Part shown: positions 4,734 to 9,312 of the stretch, one piece after another
Layout: every line of letters starts with the position of its first letter
Numbering within the stretch: the stretch's first letter is position 1
NCBI GenBank assembly: GCA_001825565.1
Contig: MHXM01000192.1
Span: 1-9,312 of the forward strand
DNA: 9,312 nucleotides
Origin: Desulfuromonadaceae bacterium GWC2_58_13
Lineage (GTDB): Bacteria; Desulfobacterota; Desulfuromonadia; Desulfuromonadales; Trichloromonadaceae
Reading direction: 5' to 3'
Made by a program: the position numbers and the translations under genes
The notes under the pieces: model-generated
Told to the model about the DNA's origin: nothing
The model's input: the letters and a program-made list of their open reading frames with translations, nothing else
Databases searched by the model: none

Positions 4734-7415
4734 ATGATTAATACGCGGCATCCCTATTCCGATCTGTTCGAGGCGATGGCCGAGGGTGCTCTGGTGCTGA
4801 CCGTTAACAAGCGGCTGGCCCGCAGTCTGCGGGGACGGTACGACATCTGGATGGCCGAGGCTGGCCGGACGGCCTGGCGCAGCCCCGAACTGTTCAGCCT
4901 GGAGGCCTGGATGAACCGCGCCCTGGCGGCCCTGGATGAGGATGCCGGGCTGTTGCAGGCGCAGGGTTCCTTGAGATTGTGGGAGAAGGTCATCGAGCAG
5001 GATGTCGCCGGCAGCGAGATCGCCCTGTTGCAGCTTCCGGCCAGCGCGCGCAAGGCCCAGGAGGCGCACCAGCTGCTGGTCGAATACGGCGGCCGATTGC
5101 AGGGTCTGCCCCTGAGCGATGATCACCTGGCCTTTCTGCGCTGGCGCAAGGGCTATCTCGACGCCTGCCGCAAGGGCGGCTGGTTCGATTCGAGCGAAGT
5201 TCCCGCGCGGATTGGGGAGGCCATAGGCCAGCGGCGGCTGGCGCTTCCCGAACAGGTGTTTCTGGCCGGCTTCGATGAAATTTCTCCCCGGATCCGGCTG
5301 TTACGCGCGGCGATGGTGGCCGCGGGGGTCCGGGTGGTCGAGCTGGCTCCCGAGGTCGGCGCTTCCGCCTCGCCGTTGCGGGTGGCCTGTATCGACAGCG
5401 AGGATGAAATCCGTTGCGCCGCCCGCTGGGCCCGCCGCTTGATGGAGGACGGGGCCGGTCGCATCGGGGTCGTGGCGGTCGACCTGCAACAGCGGCGGTT
5501 GCCGGTGGAGCGGATTTTTCGCGAAGAGATTGATCCCGAAGCGGTGGTGGCCCTGGAAGAGCAGGAAAACCGCTTTAGTCTGTCCCTCGGGGCCACCCTG
5601 GAAGAGCAGGGGTTGGCGACGGCGGCGCTGGCCATCCTCGGCGCCGGTCACCGACTTTCCCTCGACGCGATCAGCTTTCTGTTGCGCTCTCCCTACCTGG
5701 CCGGCAGCCAGCGGGAATCCCAGACCCGTGCCCGGTTCGACCAGCGGCTGCGCTCGACCCGCCAACTGGCCTTCAGCCTCCCCCGCCTGCAGGGCCTGCT
5801 GGATGATTTTCGGGACGACCAGAAGCAACCCCTCCTGCCCGAATTCGTCCGACTGTCGCGGGTGCTGGCCACCAGCCTCAAGGACGGCCGCAAGCGGTCG
5901 CTGGGGCAATGGGTTGGAGTTTTCAGCGAGCTGCTCCTGGCGGTCGGCTGGCCCGGGGAACGTCCCCTGGGGAGCCTTGAATTTCAGGTACTCAAGAGCT
6001 GGAAGGAAAATCTGCTGGCCGCAGTGGTGGCCCTTGAGGCCGTTTCCGGCCCGGTCGATCGGGGCGAGGCGGTGGAACTGCTGCGGCGGATGGCGCGGGA
6101 AACCACGTTTCAGCCCGAATCCCCGGCGGGACCGCTACAGGTGGTCGGCCTGCTGGAGGCCGCGGGACTCCAGTTCGATCATCTCTGGGTGATGGGGATG
6201 ACCGACGACCTCATGCCGGCCCCGGCCCGGCCCAATCCATTTATTCCGGTGTCGCTACAGACCGTGCTCGACCTGCCCCACGCCAGCGCCGAACGGGAGC
6301 TGGCCTTCGCCCGGCTGGTGGTCGAGCGGCTTGCGAGCGCCGCGCCAACGGTCTTCTTCAGTCATGCCCGCAAGGACGGCGAAGTCGAACTGCGACCGAG
6401 TTCGCTGATCGCCGGACTACCGGCGGGCGAACCCGACCTCGCCGCCAGTCGGGCGCCCCTGGCCGGGTTTCGGCAGGCCCCGGTTCTGCTCGAAGCCCTG
6501 TGCGACGAGCAGGGCCCGCCGCTGGCCGAAGCTGCCCGGGCGTCGGGCGGCACCGGTCTGCTCAAGGACCAGGCCCTCTGCCCCTTCCGCGCCTTCGCCC
6601 ACCACCGGCTGCGGGCGAAAGCCCTCGACCGGGCCGAGCCGGGTCTCGACGCCGGCACCCGAGGCAGCCTGCTGCACGCCGTTTTCGAACGTTTCTGGAA
6701 GGTTACCGGTAACCAGAGCGAGTTGCTGGCGCTGGACGAAGTCCAGCTTGACGCGCGCATCGAGCAGGCGGCCGAGGAAGCCTTGCGGGAGTTCTTCGGC
6801 CAGGAGGCCGGGCAGCCCCTCTACCGGATCGAGCGGGACCGGCTGTGCGCCCTGGTGCGCGAATGGCTGGACGCCATCGAGAAGGAGCGGGCGCCGTTTT
6901 CGGTAACGCGGATCGAGGCCGAGCGGACGGTGGTCTGCGGCGGCATCGCCATCGGCACCAAGGTCGACCGCATCGACCAACTGGAAGACGGGCGGCGGGT
7001 GATCATCGATTACAAGACCGGCCGGGTCGATATCGGCGACCTGCTCGGCGAGCGCCTGCTCGAACCGCAGCTGCCGGTCTACGGCTGCGAGGAAGCGGCC
7101 GATCAGCTGGCCGCCGTGGTGATCGCCAGCGTCCGGCGCGGGGAATGCGCGGCCAAGGGGGTGGCCGCCGACGGCGAACTGCTGCCGAAACTTGCGGCTT
7201 TTGCCGGGTCGAAGGCCGCCGAGAAGGCCGGCGTCGCCGACTGGCCGGCTTTGCTTACGCGCTGGCGGCGGCAACTGGACGGCCTGGGGGACGAATTCGC
7301 CCGCGGCCATGCCGCCGTCGATCCGGTCGAGTTCAAGAAAGCCTGCCAGTACTGCGATCTGGCCGGTCTGTGCCGGATCGATGAAATCGTTCCTTTCCGG
7401 GAGGAGTCCGAATGA
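4734..7415 (+). CDS. AddB-like PD-(D/E)XK exonuclease, probable DNA repair protein
   Basis: This encodes 893 residues. The start is chosen at 4734 (AAGGA at 4722-4726, seven bases away); the frame is open back to 4557, but that stretch contains the promoter and has odd coding content. The N-terminus (VLTVNKRLARSLRGRYDIW, 21-39) is the AddB-like start without a Walker A loop, implying an inactive helicase scaffold. LEAAGLQFDHLWVMGM (474-489) is a helicase-like motif. The C-terminal nuclease has RGSLLHAVFERF with His648, KVDRID with Asp745, IIDYKTG with Asp759 and Lys761, and QLPVYG with Gln779. Cys616 (ALCPF) plus Cys871, Cys874 and Cys880 (CX2CX5C) form an AddB/RecB-family 4Fe-4S clasp. Length and layout fit the 'probable DNA repair protein' family related to AddB (TIGR03623, recalled from memory). 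It overlaps the helicase gene by ATGA. It probably resects double-strand ends for recombination. Confidence 0.9.
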   Translation: MINTRHPYSDLFEAMAEGALVLTVNKRLARSLRGRYDIWMAEAGRTAWRSPELFSLEAWMNRALAALDEDAGLLQAQGSLRLWEKVIEQDVAGSEIALLQLPASARKAQEAHQLLVEYGGRLQGLPLSDDHLAFLRWRKGYLDACRKGGWFDSSEVPARIGEAIGQRRLALPEQVFLAGFDEISPRIRLLRAAMVAAGVRVVELAPEVGASASPLRVACIDSEDEIRCAARWARRLMEDGAGRIGVVAVDLQQRRLPVERIFREEIDPEAVVALEEQENRFSLSLGATLEEQGLATAALAILGAGHRLSLDAISFLLRSPYLAGSQRESQTRARFDQRLRSTRQLAFSLPRLQGLLDDFRDDQKQPLLPEFVRLSRVLATSLKDGRKRSLGQWVGVFSELLLAVGWPGERPLGSLEFQVLKSWKENLLAAVVALEAVSGPVDRGEAVELLRRMARETTFQPESPAGPLQVVGLLEAAGLQFDHLWVMGMTDDLMPAPARPNPFIPVSLQTVLDLPHASAERELAFARLVVERLASAAPTVFFSHARKDGEVELRPSSLIAGLPAGEPDLAASRAPLAGFRQAPVLLEALCDEQGPPLAEAARASGGTGLLKDQALCPFRAFAHHRLRAKALDRAEPGLDAGTRGSLLHAVFERFWKVTGNQSELLALDEVQLDARIEQAAEEALREFFGQEAGQPLYRIERDRLCALVREWLDAIEKERAPFSVTRIEAERTVVCGGIAIGTKVDRIDQLEDGRRVIIDYKTGRVDIGDLLGERLLEPQLPVYGCEEAADQLAAVVIASVRRGECAAKGVAADGELLPKLAAFAGSKAAEKAGVADWPALLTRWRRQLDGLGDEFARGHAAVDPVEFKKACQYCDLAGLCRIDEIVPFREESE

Positions 7416-9312
7416 GTGCCATTGCCGACGCCGCCGCCCGCGCCCGGGCCATCGACCCGCAGGCTTCCTTCATCGTCCAGGCCCCGGCCGGTTCGGGCAA
7501 GACCGAACTGCTGATTCAGCGCTTTCTCCGCCTGCTCGGCACGGTGCAGCGGCCCGAGGAAATCCTCGCCATCACCTTTACCCGCAAGGCCGCCGGCGAG
7601 ATGCGGACCCGGTTGCTGCACGCCCTGCAGTCGGCTCGCGGACCCGCTCCCGCAAGCGCCCACGGGCGGCTGACCTGGCAGCTGGCGCGGGAGGTGCTGG
7701 AGCGGGATGCTAGGTTCGGCTGGCAGCTGCCGGATAATCCGTCGCTGCTCTCGATCCAGACCATCGATTCGTTCAACGCCTCGCTGGTGCGGCGAATGCC
7801 CTGGATTTCCCGCTTCGGCGCGGTGCCCGAGATCGCCGACGATCCGCTGCCCCTGTACCGCGAAGCCGCCCGGCGGATCTTGCAGCGACTTGAGGACGGC
7901 AGCCTGGGGAGCGTCGAGGTGGCCCGGGTGCTGGCCCATCTCGATAACCGGATGGATCTGCTGCAGGAGATGCTGATCGGGATGCTGGCCCGCCGCGACC
8001 AGTGGCTGCGGCACCTGGGCCGGATCGATCATGAACGCTGGCGGGCGCTGCTGGAAACATCCCTCGGCGATTTCATCGAGGGGCAGCTGCAAAGGGTGTC
8101 CGCCCTGCTGCCGGCTGCGCTGCACCCGAAACTGCTGGCCCTGGGGTGCTACGCGGCGGACAACCTGCCGGAAAGCGACCGGCCGCTGACCCTGCTGGCC
8201 GCTTGCGGCGCCTGGCCCGGCGCGCGGACCGCCGACCTGCCGATCTGGCTCGGGGTGGCCGATCTGCTGTTGACCGCCGGCGGGACCTTCCGCAAAAGCC
8301 TCGACAAGAATACGGGTTTTCCCCCGGGCAAGGGGGAGCCGACGGCGATGAAAGAGTACATGAAAGAGCAGCTCGATCAGCTTCGGGGCATTCCCGGGCT
8401 GGAAGCTAGCCTGGCCGCGCTGCGGCAGTTGCCCGATCCCCGCTATCCAGACGGTCAGTGGCAGGTGCTGCGGGCCCTGGTCGAGCTGCTGCCGCTGGCC
8501 GCCGCCGAGCTCTGGCTGGTCTTCCGTCAGCAGACGAAAACCGATTTCGCCGCCGTGGCCACCCGGGCGCTGGAAGCCCTCGGCAGTGCGGACGATCCCT
8601 CCGAGCTGCTGCTGCGGCTCGACGCCCGCATCCGCCACATCCTGGTGGACGAATTTCAGGATACCTCGTACCTGCAATATCATCTGCTCCAGCACCTGAC
8701 TTCCGGCTGGCAGCCGGACGACGGCCGGACCCTGTTTTTGGTCGGCGACCCGATGCAGTCGATTTATCTCTTCCGCGAGGCCGAAGTCGGGCTGTTTCTG
8801 CGGGCCCGCTCCCGGGGACTCGGCACGGTGGCGCTCACCCGGCTCGATCTCTGTGCCAATTTTCGCTCCCAGCAGGGGATCGTCGACTGGGTCAATAGCA
8901 CCTTCGCCCGGCTTTTTCCCGCTGTCGAAGACGAAGCGCTCGGCGGGGTGGTCTATGCCGAGTCGGTGGCGGTGCATGACCCGTTGCCGCAGTCGGCCTG
9001 CGTCGTCCATCCCCTGGCCGACCGGGACGATCTCGCCGAGGCGCAGGCGGTGGCCGAACTGGCCCAACAGGCCTTAGCTGCCCATCCCGAACAGACGGTG
9101 GCGGTGCTGGTGCGGGCCCGCACCCATCTGCCCGAAATTCTGCGGGCCTTCGCCGGGCGCAACCTGCGCTTCACCGCCAAGGACATCGACCTGCTCGAAT
9201 GCCGGCCGGCGGTGCGCGACCTGCTGGCCCTGACCCGGGCGCTGCTGCATCCGGCCGACCGGCTGTCCTGGCTCTGCCTGTTGCGGGCGCCCTGGTGCGG
9301 GCTGTTGCTGGC
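7412..9312 (+). CDS. UvrD/AddA-like superfamily 1 helicase, N-terminal 633 residues
   Basis: The frame starts at ATG 7412 with GGAGGAG upstream and runs uninterrupted off the right edge; 633 codons are visible. It holds the ordered motifs of a UvrD/RecB/AddA helicase: Walker A APAGSGKT (24-31), motif Ia AITFTRKAAGEM (53-64), SIQTIDSFN (114-122), Walker B VDEFQD (412-417), motif III GDPMQSIYLFREAE (445-458) and NFRS (483-486). The insertion between motifs (about 130-400) is long, as in AddA and RecB. Motif III has Met where most AddA/RecB have Lys and 'REAE' instead of 'RGAD', variants I associate with the helicases paired with AddB-like repair proteins. The remaining helicase motifs and any C-terminal nuclease lie beyond the window. 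Translational coupling to the upstream nuclease (ATGA) argues that the two form one resection complex. Confidence 0.93.
   Translation, partial: MSAIADAAARARAIDPQASFIVQAPAGSGKTELLIQRFLRLLGTVQRPEEILAITFTRKAAGEMRTRLLHALQSARGPAPASAHGRLTWQLAREVLERDARFGWQLPDNPSLLSIQTIDSFNASLVRRMPWISRFGAVPEIADDPLPLYREAARRILQRLEDGSLGSVEVARVLAHLDNRMDLLQEMLIGMLARRDQWLRHLGRIDHERWRALLETSLGDFIEGQLQRVSALLPAALHPKLLALGCYAADNLPESDRPLTLLAACGAWPGARTADLPIWLGVADLLLTAGGTFRKSLDKNTGFPPGKGEPTAMKEYMKEQLDQLRGIPGLEASLAALRQLPDPRYPDGQWQVLRALVELLPLAAAELWLVFRQQTKTDFAAVATRALEALGSADDPSELLLRLDARIRHILVDEFQDTSYLQYHLLQHLTSGWQPDDGRTLFLVGDPMQSIYLFREAEVGLFLRARSRGLGTVALTRLDLCANFRSQQGIVDWVNSTFARLFPAVEDEALGGVVYAESVAVHDPLPQSACVVHPLADRDDLAEAQAVAELAQQALAAHPEQTVAVLVRARTHLPEILRAFAGRNLRFTAKDIDLLECRPAVRDLLALTRALLHPADRLSWLCLLRAPWCGLLL

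Noticed and set aside
7103..9067. A 654-codon open frame on the minus strand opposite the AddAB-like genes.
   Set aside because: It lies wholly antisense to two genes with clear motifs, has a low-complexity Gly/Gln/Pro/Arg-rich product, and is the usual mirror frame of GC-rich coding sequence.

Overview
The window looks like part of a GC-rich Gram-negative chromosome. The lipoprotein signal, the NrfD-type inner-membrane protein, the flagellar-rod-like protein and the riboswitch would suit a Desulfuromonadales/Geobacter-like bacterium. That placement is inferred from gene content and style only; no sequence comparison was possible. All genes are compact and have clear ribosome binding sites, and there are no insertion sequences, CRISPR arrays, tRNAs or rRNAs.

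Layout. (1) Bases 1-813, plus strand: the C-terminal end of a peroxiredoxin/redoxin-like protein, overlapping by 4 bases (ATGA) a small predicted lipoprotein of unknown function. A perfect 17-bp stem-loop (832-871) follows and serves as a two-way terminator with the convergent purB. (2) Bases 893-2248, minus strand: purB (adenylosuccinate lyase) with its own promoter and Shine-Dalgarno. (3) Bases 2337-2938, minus strand: a complete small unit made of a promoter, a type I cyclic-di-GMP (GEMM-I) riboswitch aptamer, a 113-residue orphan protein with flagellar rod N- and C-terminal motifs, and an intrinsic terminator. (4) Bases 2981-4378, minus strand: an isolated NrfD/PsrC/HybB-family membrane quinone-oxidoreductase subunit with its own promoter and terminator. 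It is more AT-rich than its surroundings and has no electron-transfer partner in view. (5) Bases 4284-4733: a divergent, partly AT-rich intergenic region holding two promoters, a perfect 11-bp inverted repeat and a 12-bp palindrome. (6) Bases 4734-9312, plus strand: a two-gene AddAB-like DNA repair operon, made of an AddB-like PD-(D/E)XK nuclease with Fe-S cysteines overlapping by 4 bases a UvrD/AddA-like superfamily 1 helicase that runs off the window.

The most notable item is the riboswitch unit at 2738-2938. The aptamer core, GAAA tetraloop, tetraloop receptor and conserved junction bases can all be read directly. It places a second-messenger sensor in front of a stripped-down, stand-alone flagellar-rod-like protein. 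The leader has no U-run terminator but contains sequences able to pair with the aptamer 3' strand and with the Shine-Dalgarno, so control at translation is the better guess. The AddAB-like pair and the orphan NrfD protein are of secondary interest.
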